A DNA stretch of 64,000 nt from Amphiura filiformis (GCF_039555335.1 NC_092640.1:29637704-29701703); one strand, 5' to 3'. Numbered from the stretch's first letter, positions 48,301-59,796 are shown. The notes: generated by a model from the sequence alone, not told the origin. Program-made: numbers and translations.

Positions 48301-48449
48301 ATACTTGAAAGCTGTCTATTGCTACAGTCACAGTTGGTGCCATTGTATATCTTGCATGGTAATCCCTTTGGGTAGGTGAATTTACTGGATGATTCCACGA
48401 TAGCGAGTACAGCAAACAGATATATCAGAGAGAACATCATGATGATCAC
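45385..48449 (-). pseudogene. TLR: TLR-5: receptor split by one-base frame break
   Basis: The N-terminal ORF (48449-46083, 788 codons) is a full TLR ectodomain: signal peptide (MFSLIYLFAVLAIVESSS), LRRNT (YPKGLPCKIYNGTNCDCSNR), about 20 LRRs and the start of the LRRCT (CTCDIRPLQDW). After TDTK the frame shifts and it stops 25-30 codons later, before any transmembrane segment. The second ORF (46185-45385) continues in the -1 frame: rest of the LRRCT, transmembrane helix, acidic linker and intact TIR. The ORFs overlap by 103 bases. One base is missing from an A run compared with TLR-1, 2 and 4. As written the first ORF would give a secreted soluble ectodomain. It could be a pseudogene, a secreted receptor, a frameshifted product or a sequence error; the same loss in TLR-3 argues against a random error. 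Confidence 0.8.
46083..48449 (-). CDS. TLR-5 ectodomain ORF, possible soluble LRR protein
   Basis: This open frame encodes 788 aa with a signal peptide and a continuous LRR solenoid, no membrane segment and no TIR domain. The last ~28 residues after TDTK are out of the receptor frame, so the LRRCT keeps its first cysteine pair but not the last. If translated it should be secreted. Expression is not shown. Confidence 0.5.
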   Translation of the reverse strand: MIIMMFSLIYLFAVLAIVESSSKFTYPKGLPCKIYNGTNCDCSNRQLSSIPLLKGHNVKSLDLSYNQLETVYRRSFIHLTLLQCLDLSHNQLGTVNGMSFIHLTTLLSLDLSHNNELDITNVTFTGLSKLENLDLSHQSHLTLHGSPFYSTASLKKLIITDGGLSSLPPSVFYGLHELQELDISGNDMRQYSFPDYVFQGLTNLTHLDASKCMIPSLPADLFRGLTSLKHLDLSDNVGISSLPETLFVNLISLKYLDLSSTFLSSLPEILFVNLTHLAYLDISDNLLYSTPCKAIEGLRMLSTLDISGNQFEYVTCGIEIMTTLKQLSISYNMSSENNNTKYWNVTKWSELITRLPASLSTLNLGIQSNSVFQTVKARPMESAVSFLTISYTVGCIFYDFHLSIEDDAFSIFPYLQNLTILNPWGNLMMHWYAYLNLSNYAFRGLLHLKSLHLSGLGLTKCPYKALEVLVDSLEYLDLSNNNIQDIRHYGQYIGLGLKSLDASRNSITNVDLQLFANLTNVYLNDIYTDTYMQLHLYITTYVALRSIHISAKYLTTLFWHYSKSLCTVYPALEEINFSKLNFFHPLAWGYCLHLKSLSISDSEGVDLFFSAKYEHYPHLENLSFTNCKLSSINQFLLESLQSLSLSGNNIANISGNYFSSLTNLKHLDLSNNEITSLQENLFHHMSNLTYLNLTGNKIDYLNALKGLYCLQILSVSSNVLTTLPAFLTKIPYNLQHVEFGDNSFSCTCDIRPLQDWILTDTKHTLIHSFHTCAMILQSERILVLQNLV

Positions 48450-50070
48450 TTTACTGTCAGTAAATGAAACAGCAGGTGAAAAGTTTATGATTGTTTAATT
48501 GTAAAATTCCTTTTCTTGTCTGGCTAGATGGATGCTAGAACGTCCTGACTATTATCTTACAGTTTCATTCAAATGAAACAACATGCAGTTGAGCAAAAAT
48601 ATTATGAAGTCTTTATCAACAAGAGACAATTGAAATTATGAGTGTGAAAGTTTGATTGCCACTTAAGTGCATTTGGGAAAATTTCAGACCACTCGCTATA
48701 TCATGCAATACTAGCCACATGATATTGTCCTTCCTTGTTTCGTAATACTTGCTCACCTCAACTCAGGTAATACTAGTTACATGGTGTTGTCCTTATGAAA
48801 TACTCACTTTGATATCAAGTTAAAGAAAATATTAAAGGGACATAAAATAATGTACCTTGCTTAAAGGTGACATACTTGTGCCTACCACTGAGAACATGAA
48901 ACTAGGGGATAATATCAAAGACAGATTTCTTTGGAAGAAGGATGTCACCAAGTGTATGTCTGCAAAAAGAGGGACAATTAAGCAACATATTGTGAAAATC
49001 TGCTGACTATTTTAGACCTTTTCAGAAAAGTTTGGCATGATCGGTGAGTTAAATCAAAATGTGACAATTCTGCTGCTGAATTTAAAGGGGGTACAATGCA
49101 ATTTACATCAAAAGAAGCAGCCAGGGACATACCATGTCTGTAAATTCCCACTCTCTCCTCACAAAATAAGTACAAATAACAAAATTTCAACATGTAGTAG
49201 CTCATCCTTCTTTTTTCTCTTTTTTTTTACAACGTAATCGATTAATTCCTCCTGTAAAAAGCTTATTGGGCTATGATAGCATGTTAAGCATGATTTCCTA
49301 TGTGACTGCCTTGTCTGTACACAAGCAAATCTGGTCATTTATGTATTTAAGTGGTGATAATGTACATGGGTATTATTATAAATAAAAAACAAAATAAACC
49401 CGGACTAAATAGATCTTGGGTCCATGCATATGACAAATCTACAGTGTCCCTTAAATACTGCTAGTTTGGTTCTTCTCTATTGCAGAATAATAACTGATAC
49501 AGCAAGTAAAGTTTTGTTGCTACACATTTGTTTTCCACAAAACTTATTTTCTATATCAAAACAACCTAACTTTCTGTCAATCATCCTGTATAAAGTTTTA
49601 TTGCTATGCATTTGTTTTCCATGAAACTTATTCTCTGTTTCAAAACCAAGTTCATTTTCTGTCAATCATCCTGTTCAGGCCTATGTCAATCATGGGACTA
49701 AAAATGGAATAAATAATGCCTACACAGGATAAAAGGTGTCAAATGTCCTTCTCCGTGAATGAATGAATGAAAAAGAGATTTATATAACGCAAAAACATAC
49801 AATTTCAGAGCGCCTTCCAAAGTAAAAACAGATATAACAAGGGAACAAAACTATATCAAAAAGACCTAAATTACAAACCACTAAATATCATATACTTTCT
49901 ATTTCATGACTTTTGCAGAAAGAAGTCATGATTTTGATAAAGTTTCAAGAATTGAAAAGTACAATTTGGTCCTGGAACTTCGTTCAAAATAAAAGATTGT
50001 TACTTTTTTAACTCACCCTGTAGAAAGTTACTTTGAATGAAACAAAACTGATGTAGAAAACAAGAGCAAT
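48450..50070. other. TLR-5 5' flank and non-coding sequence
   Basis: 48450-49680 is homologous to the TLR-2 and TLR-4 5' flanks, including the GGGAAAATTTC motif at 48675-48685. A short stretch at 49755-49830 (GAATGAATGAATG, GATTTATATAACGC, AGCGCCTTCC) resembles the tail end of the SINE-like repeat at 60022-60425. No gene is seen. Confidence 0.5.
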
Positions 50071-50255
50071 GGGCTATTCCAGTTGAATTCCATACACCCC
50101 CTATTGAAGACATGACCTTAATCTCCCACATAGGGGGGTGTAGATTTCAAATGGAGCCACCCATTCAGGTAACCCGTTTGAAATTCACACCCCCTGTGTG
50201 GAAGATTAAGGCCATGGCCTCCATATGGGGTATGGATTTCAACTGGAATAGCCCA
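50071..50255. mobile_element. Family-A MITE, uninterrupted copy
   Basis: A 185-bp element with ends GGGCTATTCCAGTTGAA and its complement, with inner mirrored motifs (CATACACCCC / GGGGTATG; GACCTTAATCTCCCACA / GTGTGGAAGATTAAGG). It is the reference for the interrupted copies at 2313-3342 and 61191-61724. Confidence 0.7.
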
Positions 50256-50379
50256 ATATGTGGGTGATACTTTTGCAGAAAATTTCGTCCTGTGTACTAA
50301 GTTCACTATTATAAATTACTTTCCTGTTACTTTCCAGACAAAAATCAGTGTTTCTAAAATAACATGTGTCCCTAAATAC

Positions 50380-51168
50380 TAGTGTTGGTATCGACAAGGC
50401 GGCGTTGTCGACAAAATTGTCGACAAGAGCACTTTTGCAGATTGGCGACAAGAGCTTTGCATGTATGTATCGACAAAAATATCAGAAATTTTACGATCGA
50501 AATTGAAAAATTGATAGGCAGAAACTTTACTAATTTCCTTCTTTTTTACTAGCAACCCAAAAGATCTCATGCGACAAGAAAGTTATGAATCTTTTTTATC
50601 TAAATATCAAAGGATATTTAATAATATAGCATCCAAAATGGTCAAATCCAGCAAAATTGTGACCCCTTTCCATGCTTTCCCATTAACATTGATGTTGATT
50701 TGGCTTCAGCCATCTTGGTTTATTTTTAGAACGGCCGCCATGTGACGTCAGGGGGGCTTGGCTGAATAACGATCGTTGATTGGCCAAATGTCAAGGTCGT
50801 TCTTAGCGTGCCGTGTGCACACTTAGGATGACGAAATTTATTTTGTGTGTTTACTTGGTTGAGTATTTGTTTATTTATATGTTTTTTATGTGAAAAATAT
50901 GCTTTATTTTCTTAGTTTCTCTCACCCCACATGCAAATAATATTTAAGCAACTATACCATGACTATAGCGTTGCCAGTATGTATCGTTTTCATAGTCCAT
51001 GCAGCATGTTGACTGTATAAATGTGCACTCTGTAGGTTGCCGAATTTTGAACCTTGATCAGTCGTCGCCATTTGCTTGAATTAGGCCTGATTGTCGACAA
51101 TTGTCGACGTCTGCTTTTTAATTTTTATTGATTGTCGACAATGAAAATGCTTGCCGATACCAGCACTA
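50380..51168. mobile_element. hAT-type transposon with TGTCGACA subterminal repeats
   Basis: The terminal inverted repeats are TAGTGTTGGTATCGACAAG and its near complement CTTGCCGATACCAGCACTA. The exact 8-bp duplication CTAAATAC flanks it (50372-50379, 51169-51176). The palindrome TGTCGACA occurs several times within ~100 bp of each end, as expected for transposase-binding repeats. There is no transposase ORF; the 789-bp element is non-autonomous. Confidence 0.85.
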
Positions 51169-51734
51169 CTAAATACACAAAAAAAGGTTAAAATCAAAGT
51201 CAAAGTCGATTCCAAGTTATTCCTAAAGTAGCACAAGTTTACTATTTGAATGTTTAACAAAAATGAGCAGGCCAAGTCATTTTTTTCAAGATTTTAGCAG
51301 AGTTTCAAAATTGTATTCTCATGAAGGATAAAGCAACCTATTATAGGCTTCTTCTTATACTAAAATCCACAAATGCTGTATATGGTGACCAACTATACCA
51401 TTTTTCACCAATGTAGCAGTGATGTTATAGTGCGCATTTCATTGGGCGCAGCCTCAAATCGCTAGAGTACAATCTAAGTGCTGGTGTACACACGCACATG
51501 CTTAAAGACGTGGCATAGATGCCCGAGTGAAACAGCTGCTTGAACGTGCTGATGTCACTGCCACATCAGGGTGAAAATTAAAAATGCCTACCAATTGACT
51601 TCATGTTAGCTTCCTCAGTCGCTAGCCCTAACTATTTTAAAGAACACTTCCATCATTGTCAAACACTACTGCCGTTTGATCAGCACCAATTTTTCTGTCT
51701 CTTGTGACTACCACGACTACCCACTTACCTTAAT

Positions 51735-52345
51735 CTATTGATATCAAAAAAGCAGGATGAGATGTCGTTCACAAGCAGCTAAAGATAAGCCTCCTTATAT
51801 TATTGTGACTGCTATAGTTGATTCGGCTTTAAATTGACAAAATTTGTTTTTTACTGCACACATCAATAAAGTTCCAACTGCATCCAACTGTGTTCAAGCC
51901 ATTCTATATCAATACACGATGTAATAAGTCTCTCTTATTTTGCCAATTATAAGCCAAACAAATAATAGCATGATATGAGCATAAGAATCAAGCCACTCAC
52001 CTTGTGTTGCATCAATTGACAGCAGCAAAGCACCTTTCACAACAAGATGTCCTTCCTGAAGCAGCTGATGATAAGCTTCCTTGCTGGAATTCTGATATCA
52101 TTGTGACTGCTATAGTTTCTTCGGCTTACAATTGGCGAAAATTATTCAGGTTTTTTTACCACATGCGTCAATAAAGTTCCAACCTACGCTCACTTTGTAA
52201 ATTCACATAAACGTGTGCCAGTCATGCATTAAGCAAAGAGCAACTGTGCTCACACCATTCTATATCAATGCACGATGTAATAAGTCTGACTTGTTTTGCC
52301 AATTATAAGCCAAACAAACTAAAGTATGACATGGGCATAAGAATG
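51735..52345 (-). pseudogene. Partial tandem copies of the HPS3 exon at 52357-52553
   Basis: The 3' half of the neighbouring HPS3 exon, with its intron start, is repeated. A good copy at 52009-52105 reads NSSKEAYHQLLQEGHL..KGALLLSIDATQ and ends in AAG followed by GTGAGT. A decayed copy lies at ~51740-51805. The repeat unit is ~350 bp and includes intron sequence (CAATTATAAGCCAAACAAA). In the better copy the codon matching CGA is TGA, so full-length use would terminate. Confidence 0.7.
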
Positions 52346-52356
52346 TACGCACTAAC

Positions 52357-52553
52357 CTTGTGTAGCATCAATTGACAGCAACAAAGCACCCTTCAGGATG
52401 AGATGTCCTTCCTGAAGCAGCTGATGATAAGCTTCCTTGCTGGAATTCTGATATCGTTGTCCTAGCGACAACATCTCATTGAAGACCTCTTCCAAAGCTG
52501 CTTTATGAAGGACTTGAATATTCCATGATTTGACAAGTTTTGATGCAGTGTTT
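52357..52553 (-). CDS. HPS3: HPS3 exon (BLOC-2 subunit), middle region
   Basis: HPS3 is a subunit of BLOC-2 with HPS5 and HPS6 and helps cargo reach lysosome-related organelles such as pigment granules. This exon lies between an acceptor (TTTTAACAG, exon starts at 52553) and a donor (CAAG followed by GTTAGT). It encodes NTASKLVKSWNIQVLHKAALEEV...SSKEAYHQLLQEGHLILKGALL, which aligns with the vertebrate HPS3 stretch containing GWNLYIV and SEAHLLVRAAL as I remember it. It needs an incoming phase of 2, but the visible upstream exon ends in phase 1, so at least one exon between them was not found. Downstream exons were also not found. Confidence 0.8.
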
Positions 52554-53036
52554 CTGTTAAAAGTAAGAAAATATCCCAAAGATTTGGATTTGCAGGGGAA
52601 GTGAATTTCAAAATTGCTCATAAGGAATAGTCATTTGAAATTTTGAAAAGCAATTTAGAGTTAGGGTTAATAACAACTAGAAACAACCGGGTAAGAAACA
52701 ACTAGAATCTTCTAGCTTCTTGTATACACGTCAATGTTTTCATCATTTATACAATAAATCCACATTCGACCCCTAATTTTATTTTAGGAAATAAAAGATG
52801 GCGAAATGTGGTGTATTCCAAGTGTAACAGACGGATCTCAGCCTCTTACACATATTGTAATTTCACTCCTATACCATTACATTTAGAAGAAAAGCCTTCC
52901 CTGCAAAATGGTCGTATAGTTCCAGTGTCCCAACGGTCCCTCCACTGTTGCAGGTAAATACGAGTAGGTAGGTGTGGCGAGGTGTATGTGTGTGGCTACA
53001 AATGACACTGATTGGCATCTAAAGTATGAAACTAAT

Positions 53037-56000
53037 TCAATCTCACTCCCTGACACACCTATATGATGGGCTTGTTGGTTGTTTAGTTTTAGACAGCAGT
53101 GTCACATGGTTGACTGATACTGATACATGAGTTATATTGATCCAAGGCAATAGGCCAATCATGCATACATCTAAGTCAACTGGAGGGCTAGCCTGTTACA
53201 TAATGACTCACCTATACGATGGGCTTGTTGGTTGTTTAGTTTTAGACAGCAGTGTCACATGGTTGACTGATACTGATACATGAGTTATATTGATCCAAGG
53301 CAATAGGCCAATCATGCATACATCTAAGTCAACTGGAGGGCTAGCCTGTTACATAATGACTCACCTATACGATGGGCTTGTTGGTTGTTTGGTTTTAGAC
53401 AGCAGTGTCACATGGTTGACTGATACCGATACATGAGTTATATTGATCCAAGGCAATAGGCCAATCATGCATACATCTAAGTCAACTGTAGGGCTAGCCT
53501 GTTACATAATGACTCACCTATATGATGGGCTTGTTGGTTGTTTGGTTTTAGACAGCAGTGTCACATGGTTGACTGATACTGATACATGAGTTATATTGAT
53601 CCAAGGCAATAGGCCAATCATGCATACATCTAAGTCAACTGTAGGGCTAGCCTGTTACATAATGACTCACCTATACGATGGGCTTGTTGGTTGTTTGGTT
53701 TTAGACAGCAGTGTCACATGGTTGACTGATACTGATACATGAGTTATATTGATCCAAGGCAATAGGCCAATCATGCATACATCTAAGTCAACTGGAGGGC
53801 TAGCCTGTTACATAATGACTCACCTATACGATGGGCTTGTTGGTTGTTTGGTTTTAGACAGCAGTGTCACATGGTTGACTGATACTGATACATGAGTTAT
53901 ATTGATCCAAGGCAATAGGCCAATCATGCATACATCTAAGTCAACTGTAGGGCTAGCCTGTTACATAATGACACGCCTATACGATGGGCTTGTTGGTTGT
54001 TTGGTTTTAGACAGCAGTGTCACATGGTTGACTGATACTGATACATGAGTTATATTGATCCAAGGCAATAGACCCATCATGCATACATCTAAGTCAACTG
54101 GAGGGCTAGCCTGTTACATAATGACTCACCTATATGATGGGCTTGTTGGTTGTTTGGTTTTAGACAGCAGTGTCACATGGTTGACTGATACTGATACATG
54201 AGTTATATTGATCCAAGGCAATAGGCCAATCATACATACATCCAAGTCAACTGGAGGGCTAGCCTGTTACATAATGACTCACCTATATGATGGGCTTGTT
54301 GGTTGTTTGGTTTTAGACAGCAGTGTCACATGGTTGACTGATACTGATTCATGAGTTATATTGATCCAAGGCAATAGGCCAATCATGCATACATCTAAGT
54401 CAACTGGAGGGCTAGCCTGTTACATAATGACTTACCTATACGATGGGCTTGTTGGTTGTTTGGTTTTAGACAGCAGTGTCACATGGTTGACTGATACTGA
54501 TACATGAGTTATATTGATCCAAGGCAATAGACCAATCATGCATACATCTAAGTCAACTGGAGGGCTAGCCTGTTACATAATGACTCACCTATACGATGGG
54601 CTTGTTGGTTGTTTGGTTTTAGACAGCAGTGTCACATGGTTGACTGATACTGATACATGAGTTATATTGATCCAAGGCAATAGACCAATCATGCATACAT
54701 CTAAGTCAACTGGAGGGCTAGCCTGTTACATAATGACTCACCTATACGATGGGCTTGTTGGTTGTTTGGTTTTAGACAGCAGTGTCACATGGTTGACTGA
54801 TACTGATACATGAGTTATATTGATCCAAGGCAATAGACCAATCATGCATACATCTAAGTCAACTGGAGGGCTAGCCTGTTACATAATGTCGCGCCTTTAC
54901 GATGGGCTTGTTGGTTGTTTGGTTTTAGACAGCAGTGTCACATGGTTGACTGATACCGATACATGAGTTATATTGATCCAAGGCAATAGGCCAATCATGC
55001 ATACATCTAAGTCAACTGGAGGGCTAGCCTGTTACATAATGACTCACCTATACGATGGGCTTGTTGGTTGTTTAGTTTTAGACAGCAGTGTCACATGGTT
55101 GACTGATACTGATACATGAGTTATATTGATCCAAGGCAATAGGCCAATCATGCATACATCTAAGTCAACTGGAGGGCTAGCCTGTTACATAATGACTCAC
55201 CTATACGATGGGCTTGTTGGTTGTTTGGTTTTAGACAGCAGTGTCACATGGTTGACTGATACCGATACATGAGTTATATTGATCCAAGGCAATAGGCCAA
55301 TCATGCATACATCTAAGTCAACTGTAGGGCTAGCCTGTTACATAATGACTCACCTATATGATGGGCTTGTTGGTTGTTTGGTTTTAGACAGCAGTGTCAC
55401 ATGGTTGACTGATACTGATACATGAGTTATATTGATCCAAGGCAATAGGCCAATCATGCATACATCTAAGTCAACTGTAGGGCTAGCCTGTTACATAATG
55501 ACTCACCTATACGATGGGCTTGTTGGTTGTTTGGTTTTAGACAGCAGTGTCACATGGTTGACTGATACTGATACATGAGTTATATTGATCCAAGGCAATA
55601 GGCCAATCATGCATACATCTAAGTCAACTGGAGGGCTAGCCTGTTACATAATGACTAACCTAAACGCGGGGCGTGTTGGTTGTTTGGTTTTAGACAGCAG
55701 TGTCACATGGTTGACTGATACTGATACATGAGTTATATTGATCCAAGGCAATAGGCCAATCATGCATACATCTAAGTCAACTGTAGGGCTAGCCTGTTAC
55801 ATAATGACTCACCTATACGATGGGCTTGTTGGTTGTTTGGTTTTAGACAGCAGTGTCACATGGTTGACTGATACTGATACATGAGTTATATTGATCCAAG
55901 GCAATAGACCCATCATGCATACATCTAAGTCAACTGGAGGGCTAGCCTGTTACATAATGACTCACCTATATGATGGGCTTGTTGGTTGTTTGGTTTTAGA

Positions 56001-57641
56001 CAGCAGTGTCACATGGTTGACTGATACTGATACATGAGTTATATTGATCCAAGGCAATAGGCCAATCATACATACATCCAAGTCAACTGGAGGGCTAGCC
56101 TGTTACATAATGACTCACCTATATGATGGGCTTGTTGGTTGTTTGGTTTTAGACAGCAGTGTCACATGGTTGACTGATACTGATTCATGAGTTATATTGA
56201 TCCAAGGCAATAGGCCAATCATGCATACATCTAAGTCAACTGGAGGGCTAGCCTGTTACATAATGCCTCACCTATACGATTGGGCTTGTTGGTTGTTTGG
56301 TTTTAGACAGCAGTGTCACATGGTTGACTGATACTGATACATGAGTTATATTGATCCAAGGCAATAGACCAATCATGCATACATCTAAGTCAACTGGAGG
56401 GCTAGCCTGTTACATAATGACTCACCTATACGATGGGCTTGTTGGTTGTTTGGTTTTAGACAGCAGTGTCACATGGTTGACTGATACTGATACATGAGTT
56501 ATATTGATCCAAGGCAATAGACCAATCATGCATACATCTAAGTCAACTGGAGGGCTAGCCTGTTACATAATGACTCACCTATACGATGGGCTTGTTGGTT
56601 GTTTGGTTTTAGACAGCAGTGTCACATGGTTGACTGATACTGATACATGAGTTATATTGATCCAAGGCAATAGACCAATCATGCATACATCTAAGTCAAC
56701 TGGAGGGCTAGCCTGTTACATAATGACTCACCTATACGATGGGCTTGTTGGTTGTTTGGTTTTAGACAGCAGTGTCACATGGTTGACTGATACTGATACA
56801 TGAGTTATATTGATCCAAGGCAATAGACCAATCATGCATACATCTAAGTCAACTGGAGGGCTAGCCTGTTACATAATGACTCACCTATACGATGGGCTTG
56901 TTGGTTGTTTGGTTTTAGACAGCAGTGTCACATGGTTGACTGATACTGATACATGAGTTATATTGATCCAAGGCAATAGACCAATCATGCATACATCTAA
57001 GTCAACTGGAGGGCTAGCCTGTTACATAATGACTCACCTATACGATGGGCTTGTTGGTTGTTTGGTTTTAGACAGCAGTGTCACATGGTTGACTGATACT
57101 GATACATGAGTTATATTGATCCAAGGCAATAGGCCAATCATGCATACATCTAAGTCAACTGGAGGGCTAGCCTGTTACATAATGACTCACCTATACGATG
57201 GGCTTGTTGGTTGTTTGGTTTTAGACAGCAGTGTCACATGGTTGACTGATACTGATATGTTAGTTATATTGATCCAAGGCAATAGGCCAATCATGCATAC
57301 ATCTAAGTCAACTGGAGGGCTAGCCTGTTACATAATGACTCACCTATACGATGGGCTTGTTGGTTGTTTGGTTTTAGACAGCAGTGTCACATGGTTGACT
57401 GATACTGATACATGAGTTATATTGATCCAAGGCAATAGGCCAATCATGCATACATCTAAGTCAACTGGAGGGCTAGCCTGTTACATAATGACTCACCTAT
57501 ACGATGGGCTTGTTGGTTGTTTGGTTTTAGACAGCAGTGTCACATGGTTGACTGATACTGATACATGAGTTATATTGATCCAAGGCAATAGGCCAATCAT
57601 GCATACATCTAAGTCAACTGGAGGGCTAGCCTGTTACATAA
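53037..57641. repeat. 153-bp satellite, ~30 copies, 12-unit higher-order repeat
   Basis: Units start GATGGGCTTGTTGGTTGTTT and include GATACATGAGTTATATTGATCC. The spacing is exactly 153 bp from 53065 to the last unit at 57503, apart from one inserted T near 56280. Rare variants recur exactly 1836 bp (12 units) apart: GACCCATC (54071/55907), CATCCAAG (54240/56076), GATTCATGAG (54346/56182), ACCGAT (53426/55262), TTTAGTTTT (53233/55069). This proves a 12-unit block was duplicated. It lies between HPS3 exons 52357-52553 and 58939-59301. Confidence 0.95.
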
Positions 57642-58112
57642 TAAGAACAAATCAATGAATAACTTGAAAGTTATTTCAAGGGAGGCATTTATTGGAAGTG
57701 AATTGTCAATGAAAAAGTACAAAGGAGGGATTTACAACTATACTAATGCTACTACCATGGTGCCTCCCACGGAAATCGAGGGGAAAATGACATTTTTGTG
57801 GTAAATACATCAAAATTACACCCGTAAGTACATCATCAAGCAAGAATCTGGTGAATTTCTACCATAATTAGGCAATGAAATGGATGGAAGTTCGCGTCAT
57901 AATAGGTTTTGTCCACGCAATTTAGCGATCGTCACTGACATGACTGATGCAAGTTTTAAGCTTACCCACACAAAATGGCATGGATATGTTTGCATTTTTG
58001 TCAATTTTTCATTGAAAAATTGGAAGGGGGCGTTTATTAGAGGGGGAGCGTTTATTACAAACAATACAGTATTCCAACTGTGAAAACACCTACAATATTC
58101 TCTCTAATCTAA
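57642..58112. other. Non-coding stretch beside the satellite
   Basis: No exon is recognised. It includes GGGGGCGTTTATTAGAGGGG near 58026. The ORF at 57880 has no recognisable product. Confidence 0.4.
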
Positions 58113-58586
58113 AGCTGAATTTATACTCGATCGCCGAGCGATTGCGATTAAACGCTTTTGAAAAGCGATGGGCAATCGCCGAATTTTGCGATGCATCGCC
58201 TGTCGCTTTTGCATTTATACTTATCACGGCGATAGCGATTGCAGACAGCAATGAAAATATTCTAAATGCCACAAAATACATTCTTAAAACAGTTGCTGTT
58301 AATAATTATTGCTTTGAATTAATTCATCTCCAAAAATTAATAATCGAGAATGGTAAATTAATTAGCAAAATAATAGATCCAGATGGTTGTATATGATTGG
58401 TTGACGCATTCACGTGTCAAGCGATATCGCAGGGAAGTTGAGATTTCTTCAACTTGCAAAAGCGATGTTGTTTTTGCCTACGCGATTTGAATCGATTGAT
58501 CGGCTTGACGCTCTGGAAATGTAAGTAAACATTGAGCATGCGTGAAAATCGCTTTTCTGCAAAAGCGATCAAGTATAAATTCAGCT
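58113..58586. mobile_element. 474-bp MITE with TAA duplication and GCGATCGC motifs
   Basis: The ends AGCTGAATTTATACTCGATC and its near complement (AGTATAAATTCAGCT at the right) are inverted. TAA is duplicated at 58110-58112 and 58587-58589, fitting the 3-bp TWA target of PIF/Harbinger. The arms carry repeated GCGAT/AATCGC motifs. There is no transposase ORF. Confidence 0.8.
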
Positions 58587-58938
58587 TAATTGATGTCCCT
58601 CCTAATAAACACCCTCTCCCCATCTTTTTTCAAAGAAAAAGTAACTTTCCAATTCATCGCCATATTATAGTAGAATGTTCATATATTTAACTGCATTCTT
58701 GCATAAAAATGCACTGAGAGATCTAATTTCATAGCATTTTCTGATCAAATAAATCAAATGGGCGCCGCTATGTTGTATTTTAAACTGGAAGTCGTATTTT
58801 GCGAGTTCCGAAAGTCGTATTTTGTGAGTTTTTTCATTGAAAATTCACAAATAATTTTTATCTAATTAATTTTATCATGTTCTGGTTTGTATGAAAGGGA
58901 CTCATTTATAGAATTGAGGGCATGATCGTTAAAAATAC

Positions 58939-59301
58939 CTTGGCTCTGCCTCCAGCATAAACAAACGATCATGCCCTGAACCTCTGAATCATGATACATT
59001 TTCTTCTCACTCACCAATATGTTCTCATCATTAGAATCGAGACGTTGAAATGCTGCCGCAAATGATCTCAGTGTGTAAATCTCCAAACCATTTTGCGTCA
59101 GTGCATACAGCAGACTATGACCAGCCTTGACACTGAGGGCATCTGCTTTATACGAGTACTGCGATAGCAAACAAGGTGTTTCTAGTATATTGTAGAGGTA
59201 GCCATCGGTGGTAGTACTGATGAAGCAACACAGGCTTTGTAGTGTTTTCTGACCAGTGCCTAAGGGGTCCACGTCATCTTTCTTGATTCTATCATCCTGA
59301 T
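58939..59301 (-). CDS. HPS3: HPS3 exon, N-terminal half
   Basis: This 363-bp exon starts after CTCCAG (59302-59303) and ends at CAAG before GTATTT. With the G carried from the previous exon it reads DQDDRIKKDDVDPLGTGQKTL, then QSLCCFISTTTDGYLYNI and YTLRSFAAAF. This follows the HPS3 pattern (LFCFF...GYLY...CFTVRCSAAAA, recalled). The phase joins perfectly to the exon at 59797-59933. A partial tandem copy of its 5' half lies immediately upstream at 59340-59515. The exon's last ~15 residues match HPS3 weakly, so an alternative donor near 58965 is possible. Confidence 0.85.
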
Positions 59302-59339
59302 CTGGAGTATACAGAAATAATGAAACAAAGATAACAAGC

Positions 59340-59515
59340 AAGGTGTTTCTAGTATACTGTAGAGGTAGCCATCAGTGGTACATGTAGTACTAATGAAGCA
59401 ACACAGACTTTAAACTTGAGCTTTGGAGTGATTTCTGACCAGTGCCTTAGGGGGTCTACATCATCTTTCTTGATTCTATCATCAGAATCTAGAGTATAGA
59501 GATATAATGATACAA
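59340..59515 (-). pseudogene. Tandem partial copy of the 58939-59301 HPS3 exon
   Basis: The stretch repeats the exon's 5' half with its acceptor (CTCTAG then ATTCTGATGATAGAATC), with a period of about 170 bp. It reads DSDDRIKKDDVDPL and then shifts frame through one extra base and stops. The junction AGGTGTTTCTAG marks where the copies join. It is a decayed pseudo-exon. Confidence 0.75.
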
Positions 59516-59796
59516 ATTAGTGGGTTTTTGGTCTACTGAATTACAAAAAATGTTTGCAAAATTGTTATGATCAATGGATAGAAGCTTTGATTCATCTATT
59601 GTGTCCATTTTGAGCACTGACATATTAGAAAATGTTGCCAATCAATATTCATAAGGTAGTACAATCAAAGCCAAGTTTTCGAGAATGTTACATCTAGGTT
59701 TTGCTATTATTATGTTTTGGCATAAACAATCGATCATGTCATAAATTCTATTAATGAACCCCTAATTCTAATTGCTTTATAATCATCACCTCATAC

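Noticed and set aside
57116-57415. 99-codon ORF as a gene
   Set aside because: It is two satellite units in which one stop codon is mutated; no start context or homology supports a gene.
53037-57641. CRISPR array
   Set aside because: The units are contiguous with no unique spacers, and the genome is eukaryotic; it is a satellite.
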